Of a stretch of 64,000 nucleotides of DNA, positions 47,301 through 55,568 are shown piece after piece. The stretch comes from an uncultured Nitrospiraceae bacterium (GTDB lineage: Bacteria > Nitrospirota > Thermodesulfovibrionia > Thermodesulfovibrionales > SM23-35): the NCBI GenBank assembly GCA_937138415.1, contig CAKZPA010000034.1:1-64000 (forward strand), in the 5' to 3' direction. Both the position numbers and the translations under genes were made by a program. The first letter of the stretch is position 1; every line of letters starts with the position of its first letter. The notes below the pieces were generated by a model. The model saw only the letters and a program-made list of their open reading frames with translations, searched no databases and had not been told where the DNA came from.

Positions 47301-50300
47301 GGCATCTGTTCCTGACCGATGAGCACCGCGTTCTGAATGCTTATCTTGTCGTCGGTTATCCACAGATTGCTATTATCGATGATGCCGTACGTGATGGGAA
47401 CGTGGGGATTCCCCGTCGTCGTGATCGTACTTCCGCCGGCGAGGAGGATGCGTTTTCCAGGAGCATCGAGGCTGATCGTTCCCATCGGAGCGGCGAGGCA
47501 GACGCCTCTCATGAGTTCTATCCCTTCGCCCGCCTGAACGGTGAGGCTGCCGCCCGCCGAGTAGATGGGCCCTTCCGCGGCGCTCTCCGAGGAGTTACGG
47601 ACGGTCAGTTTCCCGCCGGCGAACATGGTGAAGTCGGAATAGACGCCGGTCGATATAGCCGTACGGCCCCCTTTGTACGTGTAAAAGCTGGAGGGGTAGA
47701 TCCGGTCGGCATCGAGCGTCAGATTGCGAGACGTGAACAGGGTGCCGCCCCGTATATTATCGTTATAGAGTGCTTCGCTCAGTCTGATGTCCTTCCCCGC
47801 CTTGAGGGTGACACTCTCGAACCCGGTGAAACGAGTGGAGCCGATCACGTCGATCCACTCCCCGGAAATCGAGAGGGATCCCTTCGATGCGCTGCCCGAT
47901 GTCGTCACCGGCTGCGTTCTGTTGGTGAGGACCACCCAGGGCGCGTGCAATTCCACCGTGTTCGAGGCACCGTCGATCACCGGAGCGTCCAAGGTCAGCT
48001 TGCGCCCGATCCGCCCGGTCGCGGCGTCTATCGAACCGGTGAAGCGAATCGTATCCAAGCTTCTGAGAGTAATATCATCGAACCCGGCGCTCTGGTACAT
48101 CTTCATCTCCTTCTGGCCGATGTGCAGCACGGCCTCCTCCTGCCCGAGTTCTGTCTTGGTTATGGAAAGCGTCCCACCCCGTAACCGGTCGCGTTGAGAA
48201 GATGCCCTCTCGACCTTCACGGTGCCAGACCACGAAAGGTTGCCGCCGTACGATAAAGAAAGGCTTCCCGGGTCCCCCGCGTCGAAGAAAGTAAAGAGGG
48301 AGCCGTCTGTAGAGCGCATGTTCACCTGGACTTCTTCGGATCCGGAAATGTCGATGACCGCCTTGGATGCGAGGATGAGATCCGTGTGCGCGGACAGACT
48401 GACGGAACCGGCAGCGACCGGCTGGTAGTTTACCGGGAACCCCTTCGGCGTCGATGCGGGATCGGGCCGGTTATACCCCCCTGCGAAGATTCTGGTATCC
48501 GGACCTGTCTTCACGTGGGTGTGCGTCGCCTCGACGCGAACGGTACCGGCCGGGGACTCGAGAATTCCCTGAACGTCGACCGACGGTCCTTCGAGGACAA
48601 TACCTGTCCGGACAGGACCGAGGGTGCTCACGACGTCATTGGCGATCCTCGTCGCGGAGGAACCGCCGGGAAACGTTCTCAGCGTGGCGCCCTGAGAAAC
48701 GACAACTTTCGCCTTCGTATCGACGTCCGGTTCCTTCAGATTGCCCGTAAAGCCGGGGACAGAACCATCGAATTTTTCCCCCGCGACCGCAACGAGCGAC
48801 GATGGACCGGCCATGTAGGCAAGCGCATCGTCGAGCCTCACGAGATCCGGCGCGACCGACTCATCAGCCGAGCGCGTGACCTTATCCCCCGCGCGGACGA
48901 GATTGACGGGGCTCTTCAGCCTGACGAGCGACGGTGCGAGGATCGTCTTCGGCTCTATGACGGTATCGTTGAAGCTCAAGAGTTTGATCTGCGTGAAGCC
49001 GGTATTTCTGAAACGGTCTCCCGCGAGCACGAAGGCGTCCTTGAGTGCGTATGATGTCGGGGCTACCCTGATGTTCACCGACCGTATGGAGACCGAACCA
49101 CCGAGTATCGAGCCGTTTTCGTCGCTCAGGGCGTAGCCCCGGAGGTCGCCGTCGAGGAGAATGTTCGCACCCTGAATATCGAGGAGACCGGCGCTCCCGC
49201 CCGCGACCGTTCCGTTCGGATTGATAACGTAGCCGCCGCTCACGTCGACGACTGCGCCGGATTGGATGAAGACGCCCTTCCCGTGGTCGGTCTGATCCTT
49301 TATGGCGATGCTCCCGCCGGTGGTGTGCGCGAAACCCAACGTGTCGAGTCCCTTGATCGCGGCATTCCTATTGTCGATCCTCTCGCCGGACACATCGAGA
49401 CGACTCTTCGGTCCGAGGACGATCTTCTCCTCGAGCTGGATGACCTGTTCCGGAGGATTCTCGTGCCCCCTACTGTCCTTTTCGGTCGTGAGGTTCTGGT
49501 TCGCGATCAATCGGACGGAGCCGCCGGGGACCGTGATCTCTCCCAGGTGCTCGACGCGGCGCGCCTTCGCAGAGAACGAGCCGCCCGGTTCGAGACCGAT
49601 CGCCGCATCTTCTTCGATCGAAATCGTCAGGTTCGCGGCGAGATTCAGCGTGCCGAGACCGGCCGAGTTCAGGATCTCTGCGGAGATCCTCGTCGGCTCA
49701 TCGAGTGTAGGGCTGTCGGGTAAGAGTTCGCTCCTCGGCCTCCTCTCGGAGACAATGGCGATTTCCCGCGGATAGTGTGTGACTTCGTTTCGATCGAACG
49801 GCACGATCTCGAGCGTTCCCGTCCGGGGCACCTCGAGGCCGCGACGCTCCGAGAGGGCCATCGCGAGGTCGAAGTCGCTCCCGGCGTTTTTGCCCGAGAA
49901 GGATCCCCTCATGGTCCACGACTTCTGGAAAACGCCCCTCTCGACGCCGCCCACAATGGTGCCGTCCAAAACGATCGTCGAGGCCGAGAGCGACAGCTTG
50001 CCCGCGTCCCCGCCCTTCACGTAGCTGTCCACGTATGTCTTGAGCGGGGAAGACCCGCCATAGTAGAGACCGTTGTATTCCTCGCGGATGCCGAACTTCT
50101 CGAACGTCCTCTTGTACTGACCCATGAGCTTGTCGTACCGGATCGACAGGGGAGCGCTGCTGATGTCGTAGATCTTCGTGCCCGCCAGGAGCATCGTGCT
50201 ATCGACGAAGCCGCTCCGGTAGTGAATCGCTCCACCGGAAAAATCGAGTATAGCCCCCTGCTTGACGATGACGTCGCCGTCCGCGGCAAGAATGTTTATC

Positions 50301-51793
50301 TGACCGATTTGCGGGTTGTTGTAGGTGATGACGCCGGTCGTCTCGTCGACGCGCGTTCTCGTCGCCCCGCCGACGCACCGCTCGACGGCGGTCCTGTCCT
50401 GTGTGAGGATCGCCTGCGAGAGATCGCCGATCGTCGAGCCCGCGATGAGCGGCGTCGTAATCTTCTGGCCCTGCAGAACGCCGCCCTTCTGCCCGTACGC
50501 GTCCCTCAGCTCGACCGTGTTCAGCTTGAAGTCCGCTATGACCGGCGCCGGGAGATCCGCCACGACTCCCTTGACGTCTATCCTGCTTCCTGTTTCCAGA
50601 AAGACCCGATCTGCAGCGTGAAGCGTAACGTACCCGGTCGGCGCCACGATCGTCCCCCGGTGCTCGATCCATCTCGCGTATGCGGTGTCGACGATCGAGT
50701 CCGTCGAGGACCATGCGTGCAGCCCTCTCATTGTCACTTCGGGCTGGATATCGAACGTGTCGCTGATCGTCCTGATTTTTCCCGTCTCCGGATCGAGAGA
50801 GACATCGACAGGAAGAGAGATGACGCTCTCCTCTCCGGTCGCTACCCTGTTGGCGGCCCTGAGCTCGACGACGCCTTTCTTATTCTTGAAGGCGGTCGTC
50901 GAACGGATGACGCCCCACTGATCGACGTTGTTCCCGTACATGCCGACCATGCCGCCGTCGGCAGACATCCTGCCGGACTGGCGGTTCACCGACTGCCCGA
51001 ACGTCGCGTCCGCTCCGGAAGAATTCGGGAACTCGTCCGCGATCAGAACGTAATATCCCGATCGGGACAGGTCATTGGCGTCAGGTTGCGCGAGCGTCAC
51101 TTCGGTGCCCGCCGCGAGACCTATTTGACCGGCCGGGGCATCGATCACGCCGGCGTTTTCGACACGGGGTGCGATGAAGAAGATAGATCCGCCCCGGAGC
51201 GCGACGATCTCGCCCTCGTTCGAAACCGCCGCCAGTCTGTCGGCATCCTCCGTCTGTTTGAATACGAGGATTCTGTTCTTGTTCCTGAAAATGTCTTTCA
51301 GGAAGTTTTCGTCGGTTATGGTGAGGGCGGACGCGATGAGGCTGTGCACGTTTACCTTCGAACCGGGGCCGAAGAGGATGCCGTTCTGATTAATGAGATA
51401 GATCTTGCCGTCGGCGGTCAGCTTGCCGTAGATAAGGCTCGGCTTGCTGTCCCAGATCCGATTGAGCGCGACCCACGTCGCGTTGCCCTGCTGGTCGAAC
51501 TGCGTCCACGCGTCCGCCCCGATGTCGAACGAGGACCAGTCGATGATCGCCTTCGGCTGGTTCTGCCGGATGACGAGGTGGTTTTTCGCCGGATTCGTCT
51601 CGATGCCTGAGATACCGGGGATGGCGACCGAAGGTTGTTTCAGTTGGGGGAGCTGAAGCGGCGCGGGAGGCCTGATGGCGGACGTCCCGTAAAAACCGGG
51701 GATGTTCGCCTGCCCGGCGTTCGAATAAAAAGGAAAAAGAACGAGCGCACAGGCAATCAGCCGGAAAAGAACGGAGCAAATTGTATAGTGCAT
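41318..51793 (-). CDS. Giant filamentous-haemagglutinin-like TpsA exoprotein (3491 residues)
   Basis: Signal peptide ending SNA (about 25). The TPS secretion domain (about 55-330) is marked by NHLVIRQNQPKAIIDWSSFDIG and NQNGILFGPGS (136-146). About 2900 residues of right-handed beta-helix repeats follow, with many GGSV/ISL turns. A C-terminal region matches the DUF3739-type haemagglutinin end (ARKDVNVNESRVMTF, GDITIWSDDGNINAG), and the tail is acidic. It is secreted through the TpsB protein encoded just upstream and is probably an adhesin or surface filament. ATG 51793 is preceded by cgaggtgtat. Downstream are private ExbB, ExbD and TonB genes. It is one intact frame without internal stops. 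Confidence 0.9.
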   Translation of the reverse strand: MHYTICSVLFRLIACALVLFPFYSNAGQANIPGFYGTSAIRPPAPLQLPQLKQPSVAIPGISGIETNPAKNHLVIRQNQPKAIIDWSSFDIGADAWTQFDQQGNATWVALNRIWDSKPSLIYGKLTADGKIYLINQNGILFGPGSKVNVHSLIASALTITDENFLKDIFRNKNRILVFKQTEDADRLAAVSNEGEIVALRGGSIFFIAPRVENAGVIDAPAGQIGLAAGTEVTLAQPDANDLSRSGYYVLIADEFPNSSGADATFGQSVNRQSGRMSADGGMVGMYGNNVDQWGVIRSTTAFKNKKGVVELRAANRVATGEESVISLPVDVSLDPETGKIRTISDTFDIQPEVTMRGLHAWSSTDSIVDTAYARWIEHRGTIVAPTGYVTLHAADRVFLETGSRIDVKGVVADLPAPVIADFKLNTVELRDAYGQKGGVLQGQKITTPLIAGSTIGDLSQAILTQDRTAVERCVGGATRTRVDETTGVITYNNPQIGQINILAADGDVIVKQGAILDFSGGAIHYRSGFVDSTMLLAGTKIYDISSAPLSIRYDKLMGQYKRTFEKFGIREEYNGLYYGGSSPLKTYVDSYVKGGDAGKLSLSASTIVLDGTIVGGVERGVFQKSWTMRGSFSGKNAGSDFDLAMALSERRGLEVPRTGTLEIVPFDRNEVTHYPREIAIVSERRPRSELLPDSPTLDEPTRISAEILNSAGLGTLNLAANLTISIEEDAAIGLEPGGSFSAKARRVEHLGEITVPGGSVRLIANQNLTTEKDSRGHENPPEQVIQLEEKIVLGPKSRLDVSGERIDNRNAAIKGLDTLGFAHTTGGSIAIKDQTDHGKGVFIQSGAVVDVSGGYVINPNGTVAGGSAGLLDIQGANILLDGDLRGYALSDENGSILGGSVSIRSVNIRVAPTSYALKDAFVLAGDRFRNTGFTQIKLLSFNDTVIEPKTILAPSLVRLKSPVNLVRAGDKVTRSADESVAPDLVRLDDALAYMAGPSSLVAVAGEKFDGSVPGFTGNLKEPDVDTKAKVVVSQGATLRTFPGGSSATRIANDVVSTLGPVRTGIVLEGPSVDVQGILESPAGTVRVEATHTHVKTGPDTRIFAGGYNRPDPASTPKGFPVNYQPVAAGSVSLSAHTDLILASKAVIDISGSEEVQVNMRSTDGSLFTFFDAGDPGSLSLSYGGNLSWSGTVKVERASSQRDRLRGGTLSITKTELGQEEAVLHIGQKEMKMYQSAGFDDITLRSLDTIRFTGSIDAATGRIGRKLTLDAPVIDGASNTVELHAPWVVLTNRTQPVTTSGSASKGSLSISGEWIDVIGSTRFTGFESVTLKAGKDIRLSEALYNDNIRGGTLFTSRNLTLDADRIYPSSFYTYKGGRTAISTGVYSDFTMFAGGKLTVRNSSESAAEGPIYSAGGSLTVQAGEGIELMRGVCLAAPMGTISLDAPGKRILLAGGSTITTTGNPHVPITYGIIDNSNLWITDDKISIQNAVLIGQEQMPRKSVTVNADTAIVMDGAVVDVSGGGSVFAFKFLPGIEGSNDPLSKAGRYVVLKETSFPLPGSAIYLREGGGLREGLYTILPLDASNPQNARYAFLPGACILEAQKGTLIPTSGQQAYGTLGYPLTVGYSAVADTDIIGTRPRVFAVRTAADVLSEGYFVLPEPLQSGDGGSVTVKGGSAIINGIVRASPLTGYEGGVLHLSGRTISIQAAPESLAGGFGFATPLPDKMRGVFRVTASGVAGQGFHEIKIGDANTTETITVGSKAVLEAPLVTCAASRMIMIETGAEIHGVSQSGNGSVTLSSPSGSAVLQQGALVHASHAFNLNVGRPNLEGDLEVDSSALMLQAREIVFVKDKERYTGGGLAITEGLWSRFSGCEDISLVSGSDVSFMDDFDVTAASSISIDAARIVGLKENGTVVGVNAPSIRLSNSGSASATLPARNGGSITFAGDTISVGEGSVLIGGFADVHLNTAGEVILRGAGSLCTGNADLTITTARVKTAHAPVENAGTGGILTTPVRAPHFHIEAGSGVLKLEKSVGTAGVSPAAGGILELSGRSIEVSTILQMDSGTLTLRTVGSPDSTDDGIVLRSGAAIYARGTDRTPGGKVILSTGYADASGGWKSGNILLEEGSLVDVSAGGQGDAGMVSLTAPERVVTIGGILKGSSHGSGTGGSFILDAKEIGDVTELNKKLTARFDDQGELVSGGFTGAIDLRARRGAISVPDTLTMTANHIKLQADDQGEGRITVAGTLDTASGSRSGRVELYAANDLVIEQSGKILTGVASASADGGSVILGSSRGWVDLKAGGIMDVPGGTVYLRAERDDQDVKIRLNGAVRGASAVTAEAVKYYTFRLRDGLDFELVDTVLTASTGISSFSISEGNRVSFVYDGRLYTATLEARAHASGDELASALETALNTASYTDFENDGSLVPLAGALFAVDYGKTVPGRLSIRNVSPNDSDILNFSAPAQFGFASGSTIRGVASEYLSEASSYYATTSALSRLKAEAPAVASVMRLLPGIEVVNETGDISVGKTDFLTTRFDGDGVREPGALTLRAAGNLNIGRSMSDNPTPREVLNTATARPTWSYALVAGADIGAADPLSVVRGRGTLSVPNTVVVYSENAPIRFASGSDTIIGSGLDAGHMINRDMRYSLASYAGSVRGQVGRDLVITGGAIQTATGDIALTVGRDLQLNLFRDRLSYVGSVRTTGQTAATITNEVGAQVQDLGQYWTYRDGGDISIDVGRYVGWYQQGRWVTALDGYAWDAFAKKTVVLPLQPGQTRPTEISYGLFSASYEQSFSTSMTPTSGLATMGGGSLSVRSGGHFLAQAGTFGAGDLSIVAGGDIRGRFLVRSGSGELHAAGNIGSAAERQQIELFGSRMDMTAAGEVQLAAVLNPTLASDKNRQYRDNFIDCSYSLNTAVSMRAGTDAVLTGKSPFYRQQEAIEETILPPTVDIEAGGSINLLSYHTLTSSPTGNLRLVAGRDIRGVAPDGSDQYHMLLVSDIAPEYWYGLFQIYGTPETGRTWIAERTVNDTIANNKHGFYKDAEKQASTRPIHAVQERDSEEVKALKTRPIEISAGGDIKTLKLYLPKRAEITARGRIENVMYEGQNNNATDISKIQAGRDISMAYVRSDEAAAILNNQLEGIVQGGPGIFFVQSGGSIDLGTLRDGIQTIGNGRYAQLGTERSALFIVSGYTFDETHEVISSFFTKIRSAGDKYAELLAEGKVDEGEALLKETRDEVIKPFLRNPSGDGDINMTSSQIATSIGRSDIFIIAAGNMNLGQTALPVSGTVNKKTGITTGGGGAINIFARKDVNVNESRVMTFLGGDITIWSDDGNINAGRGSRTAVSASPPKVLDDGTKVFSPPAIGSGIRAVTYGDNAPEPGNIHLFAPSGIIDAGEAEISGSKIVLAALQVLNVQNIIFSAGSIGVPQPSTGAVGIGTISGSGALAQASQLTSEASSLAVSRAAEASKVIEDIMARWLDVKVIDFVLDEKDKEE

Positions 51794-51972
51794 ATACACC
51801 TCGTTGATCTGCTCAGTGGCTTATTGCTCGACGCCAGCGGTACTTGAAAATGATCACTTTCTCATGTGCGATATTGCGAGCACCGGAAACATGCGGCAAC
51901 CCCCCTGAAAAGATGAGATTGCTTTGCTCGCAATGACGATCCTTTCGATGAATATGAGTTCCTACTGCTCAT

Positions 51973-53565
51973 TTAGAACACCGTCTGCAGTTTGAAATGG
52001 GTCCTCCAGTCGCCTCCCTTGATCCTGCCCGTCGAGGCGAGGGCTACCGCGACGGCGAGTTCGTACTCGATATTCTTGAACATCGAACCCCTCAGTCCGA
52101 ACCCCGCGCCCTGGAGCGTGACACTCCGGTCCTGCTCCGGCAGAGGCTCGTAAATCGTGAGTTTCGCGACATCGTAGAAGACGTACGGCGTGAGGTGGAG
52201 CCACGCGACGAGGCCGGATGCCTCCACCGGGTCCGGGAACGATATCTCGACGGTCAGGTGAGCGGCGTTGTCGCCGAGAGCCTCGCTCTCCTTGTAACCC
52301 CGAACGCTCTCCATTCCTCCGGCCGGGTACTGCTCGTTGTTGACGAGTGGGCCGTCCGCGATCTGCGCGGACGCCTTCACGAGCAGGCCCATATCGAGAG
52401 GCAGTTTCTGCGTGCGCTGGACGCCGAGCGTAGCGAACAGATAGTTCGCGTCCGCCTTGTACCGCTTGAGTTCGAACTCGGACTGTCTCGAGACGAGCCC
52501 GCGTATCGAAAGGTTGAGTCCGCCGTTGAACTGGGTGACGCCGCCCCACATGTCGGGGAGCGACGCGTTGTACGAGAGGCTGAAAGGGAGATACGAGACG
52601 GGCGTCCTCGTTGTCTCGCCGCCTTCCCCCGCGAAACCGACGTCTTCCCGGAAATGCTTGTAGTCGACTCCCACCGTTAAGGTGTGATTGTAGAGTCGGT
52701 GCGGCGGCAGAGGGACGACATAGCGCAGACCGAATATCTCGCCGCTCCCGACAACGGTGAACCCCTCGCCAAACGCCGTGTCGCTGTCCGTCCATATACC
52801 GTAGAGAGCCACGAGGTGGTCGTCCGACCAGGGCGATGGGAGGACGTAGGAGAGGCCGATCACCTGCACCTCCGAGAAAGCCTGCGGAGACGTCTGGTAC
52901 TGGAGCGCGATGGAATGTTCTTTCTGCCAGAGGTTGTCGTAGCGGATCATCGAGTTCAGCCTCAGCTCGGTCGTATCGTGGCTGGACCTGTTGTTCAGCT
53001 CCACGTACCCGTGGAGGGGCAACCTATCCTCGACCTTCAGTTCCACGTCGATCGTTCCCACCTCTTTCCCGGGCGAGATGACCGGCTCGACCTTGATGTC
53101 CTGGCTCCGGTTCAGGCGTCCGATCTCCTCCTGCACCTTCGGGAGGTAGAGCATGCCTCCCGGCGTGAAGGATGGCAATTTCGCCATCACCTTTTCCATC
53201 GTGAAGTAGCGGTTGCCGGTGATCTTCACATTCCCGATCCTGCTCTCGATCACTTGGAGTTTGATGATGTTGTCCGTGAGGGTCTGTTCCGGTATGTTCA
53301 CCATCACGGTGGGGTACCCCGCTTCATGGTAGAGCTTTTCGAGGGCGTCCCGCGCCTGTTCGACGTCGGTGGCCGTCTTGCCAGAACCCGTGAACGGCAT
53401 GACGACGTGCTGGAGCCTTTCCGTACTGAAGAGCGTGTTGCCCGTTATCTCGAACCCGCGGATATCGAAGCCGACGTCCGCGGAGCCGTCGCCGCCGAAA
53501 GATACCCCTACAGGGGCAGAGAGCATCAACAGGACGAGGACCGACACACAACGAATCGCCTTCAT
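51973..53565 (-). CDS. TpsB outer-membrane transporter (ShlB/FhaC family)
   Basis: 530 residues. Signal peptide, POTRA domains (about 28-180: FDIRGFEITGNTLF, VIESRIGNVKITGNRYF), then a 16-stranded barrel with YVELNNRSSHDTTELRLNSMIRYDN and AGGMESVRGYKESEALG, the VRGY loop that plugs the pore. It secretes the TpsA protein encoded downstream. Ribosome site gaggagcag lies at the end of the preceding FKBP gene, 3 nt between stop and ATG. The 179 bases down to the TpsA start are empty. Confidence 0.93.
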   Translation of the reverse strand: MKAIRCVSVLVLLMLSAPVGVSFGGDGSADVGFDIRGFEITGNTLFSTERLQHVVMPFTGSGKTATDVEQARDALEKLYHEAGYPTVMVNIPEQTLTDNIIKLQVIESRIGNVKITGNRYFTMEKVMAKLPSFTPGGMLYLPKVQEEIGRLNRSQDIKVEPVISPGKEVGTIDVELKVEDRLPLHGYVELNNRSSHDTTELRLNSMIRYDNLWQKEHSIALQYQTSPQAFSEVQVIGLSYVLPSPWSDDHLVALYGIWTDSDTAFGEGFTVVGSGEIFGLRYVVPLPPHRLYNHTLTVGVDYKHFREDVGFAGEGGETTRTPVSYLPFSLSYNASLPDMWGGVTQFNGGLNLSIRGLVSRQSEFELKRYKADANYLFATLGVQRTQKLPLDMGLLVKASAQIADGPLVNNEQYPAGGMESVRGYKESEALGDNAAHLTVEISFPDPVEASGLVAWLHLTPYVFYDVAKLTIYEPLPEQDRSVTLQGAGFGLRGSMFKNIEYELAVAVALASTGRIKGGDWRTHFKLQTVF

Positions 53566-53568
53566 GGG

Positions 53569-54465
53569 TTACTGCTCCTCCTCCGCAGGCACCTCGGTCC
53601 CTGCTTCTTCCGACTCGCTGACGGCAATGACCTGGATGTCGCAGATCAGTTCCTCGTAGCCGAAGGGGTGTCGGTAGTCGATGACGATGACCCTGTCGTC
53701 CACCTTCGTGATGCGGCCGATCTTGTTGCCCGTGCGGACGAGCGTCCCTTCTTTCGCGTCTATGTCCACCTTGTACCTGTCCGCTTCTTCGCGGACGCGG
53801 CCCGTGCCGAAAGGCGTCTCGATCGTATCCCCGCGCTTCGAGAAGGCGATGGTCACGTCCGTTTCGGTCACGGAGGTCACCCGTCCGGGGAATGCCGGAT
53901 CGTAGGAGTACTCCTGCCCAACCTCCGGTGCCTTCCGGGCGCGGAACTCGTAGTCGCCCTTCGGCATCGTCATCTCCTTCGGACGCGTCCGGACCCGCGA
54001 GAGGTACGCGAAGCCCTCCTGTTCGTTCTTCGGCATCACCATCGAGGCCGAGAGGTTCACGCGCTGCGTTTCTCCTTCCTTCATGCCGGTGACCTGGCGC
54101 GCCAGCCGGTGCTCAATTTCCAGCTCGAAGGGGCCGGGATAGAGCTGTTCCGGGTATGGATCGTCCGGAGCCACCGCACCAAGTGACACAGCGCCCGACC
54201 GCTTCCCCGGCGCGAAAACCGGAGATTTCCGCTCTGCATCCGCGACCGCGCCTGTCGATGCGACCACCTCGCCGGTTTTCAGGCGGCACAGGTAATCGAG
54301 CGTCGCGACGTCCCCCGGCTCCACCATCCGCGCGTCCCGGGTTCGAACGTCGCCGGCGGAAGGAGCCTTTTCGACAGCGCCGAGGGAAAGATTCGTCGAG
54401 ACGACGAGGATTGCCAGGAACGCGAAGAGGCCCGAGCACTTCGCTCGTGCGCGGAAACTACGCAT
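53569..54465 (-). CDS. SlyD-like FKBP peptidylprolyl isomerase, exported
   Basis: 298 residues. Signal peptide (about 1-30), then an FKBP/SlyD fold: VEPGDVATLDYLCRLKTGEVVAST, a long insert with VTGMKEGETQRVN, and the closing strands DYRHPFGYEELICDIQVIAV that match the SlyD DFNHPLAG block. A central part appears duplicated or expanded relative to the roughly 190-residue family length. It is probably a periplasmic folding helper for the TpsA-TpsB pair encoded downstream. It overlaps the DUF2292-like gene by 8 nt. Confidence 0.75.
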   Translation of the reverse strand: MRSFRARAKCSGLFAFLAILVVSTNLSLGAVEKAPSAGDVRTRDARMVEPGDVATLDYLCRLKTGEVVASTGAVADAERKSPVFAPGKRSGAVSLGAVAPDDPYPEQLYPGPFELEIEHRLARQVTGMKEGETQRVNLSASMVMPKNEQEGFAYLSRVRTRPKEMTMPKGDYEFRARKAPEVGQEYSYDPAFPGRVTSVTETDVTIAFSKRGDTIETPFGTGRVREEADRYKVDIDAKEGTLVRTGNKIGRITKVDDRVIVIDYRHPFGYEELICDIQVIAVSESEEAGTEVPAEEEQ

Positions 54466-54646
54466 TCTTTTCGAAAGCCATCCTTTCGTCTCCGTCGTCG
54501 GGGTGCACGAAAGACGGCTCTTCGATCTCCTCGAACTTCTCGACCCTCCCGATGCTCCCCTGGCTGAAGTTGATCTTGATGTACCCGCTGAACTGCCCGT
54601 CGGCGAGAGACCGGATGGTCTCGGCGAGTCTTTTCATCCTGTCCAT
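54458..54646 (-). CDS. DUF2292-like small protein, copy 1
   Basis: 62 residues; IRSLADGQFSGYIKINFSQGSIGRVEKFEEI matches the beta-rich core of DUF2292 (YezD-type) proteins, followed by an acidic tail. Cytoplasmic; function unknown. It is the first gene of the TPS operon and lies 64 nt after a Pho-box -10. A second copy is at 60095-60292, also directly behind a Pho-box-like promoter. Confidence 0.7.
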   Translation of the reverse strand: MDRMKRLAETIRSLADGQFSGYIKINFSQGSIGRVEKFEEIEEPSFVHPDDGDERMAFEKNA

Positions 54647-54709
54647 GCCCCACCCCTCGCTGTTTTTTTTGGTTTTGGAAAAAGAGTGTCGCGTGAGCGT
54701 TGCTGGGAT

Positions 54710-54764
54710 ATGTTAGAGCAGATTTATTACAGGAGTATTACACGAATGTTTCGAATGGATGAAA
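54710..54764 (-). promoter_or_regulatory. Pho-box-like promoter of the TPS/Ton operon
   Basis: Minus-strand half-sites at 11-bp period: TTTCA (54760-54764), CGAAA (54749-54753, weak), TGTAA (54738-54742), TGTAA (54727-54731), 11-nt gap, -10 TAACAT (54710-54715). Confidence 0.7.
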
Positions 54765-55018
54765 TGATGACGTCATCTCCGTGCGCGGGGAAGTGAATTC
54801 GACGGCATTGTCACTCCGATCAACTCTTTGCGATGTCTCCCCTCTGTCATGCCGGGACGCGATCCGGCATCCAAGGACGTAGCGACGGCAGTTTTTTGCG
54901 CCGTGTTGTCAGTGCGAGGTGTCCCGCATTCCGCGGGCGACGAAGCACTATCCGCCGTGGGGATGGGATTGCCGCGCTCCCTCCGGTCGATCGCAATGAC
55001 ACGATATCTCAAACGGAG

Positions 55019-55150
55019 GTCATACCGGTCCTGTCTTGTGTATGGCGTGAACTCCCGTCGGCGTCCGGTGACCCTGTCTGTCATACCGGCGAAAGCCGGT
55101 ATCCAGTGACTTTCAAAGCCTTCCTGGATTCCGGCCTGCGCCGGAATGAC
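55019..55150. repeat. 132-bp repeat unit A containing intergenic inverted repeat copy 2
   Basis: GTCATACCGGTC followed by ACTCCCGTCGGCGTCCGGTGACC and then the same palindromic element as at 1-72 (55080-55150). An equal-length, near-identical unit lies at 55240-55371. The 922-base gap (54647-55568) otherwise holds a promoter, T-rich spacers and a terminator but no gene; a 146-codon frame through it is composed of repeat sequence. Confidence 0.85.
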
Positions 55151-55239
55151 GGCCTATGAATACCAAGCTCCTGCTGGTCTTATCCATGCTCTTTTTTGTC
55201 TTGCCGTCTTTTTCTTTTGTCTTGCCGTTTTCTTTTTTC

Positions 55240-55371
55240 GTCATACCGGTCCCGTATCGTGTACGGGATGAACTCCCGTCGGTGTCCGGTGACCCTGTCT
55301 GTCATACCGGCGAAAGCCGGTATCCAGTGACTTTCAAAGCCTTCCTGGATTCCGGCCTGCGCCGGAATGAC
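55240..55371. repeat. 132-bp repeat unit B containing intergenic inverted repeat copy 3
   Basis: Second copy of the unit at 55019-55150 with scattered substitutions; its palindromic part is 55301-55371. Between the copies is a T-rich spacer with two CTTGCCGT motifs. Confidence 0.85.
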
Positions 55372-55513
55372 GGCACAATGAACTCCTGGATTCTCGTCTC
55401 AGGCGAGTCACCGAGGAGACCGGGTCACGCCCGGAATGACACCGCGGAGAGTAGCGTCTCTCCGGTCGTATACGCCGTCCAAGGAATTCTTTTAAACAGG
55501 TTTGATTTTCCCC

Positions 55514-55542
55514 CAAAAAAAAGGGCCCCCGGAGGGGCCCTT
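55514..55542 (-). terminator. Rho-independent terminator of the PstS-like gene
   Basis: Minus strand: AAGGGGCCC-type stem of 9 bp (AAGGGCCCC against GGGGCCCTT, 4-nt loop) followed by a run of eight T, 30 nt after the PstS-like stop. Confidence 0.93.
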
Positions 55543-55568
55543 AATAGTGGATACGTCAGGTCAAACGG

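Noticed and set aside
49775-51610. 611-codon open frame on the plus strand inside the TpsA gene (also 42212-43744, 52684-54186, 14428-15927)
   Set aside because: High-GC shadow frames opposite well-supported genes; Arg/Asp/His-rich with no family motifs and no consistent ribosome sites.
55019-55371. Possible CRISPR array from spaced repeats
   Set aside because: Only two units with a 132-bp period, no short direct repeats with unique spacers and no cas genes.
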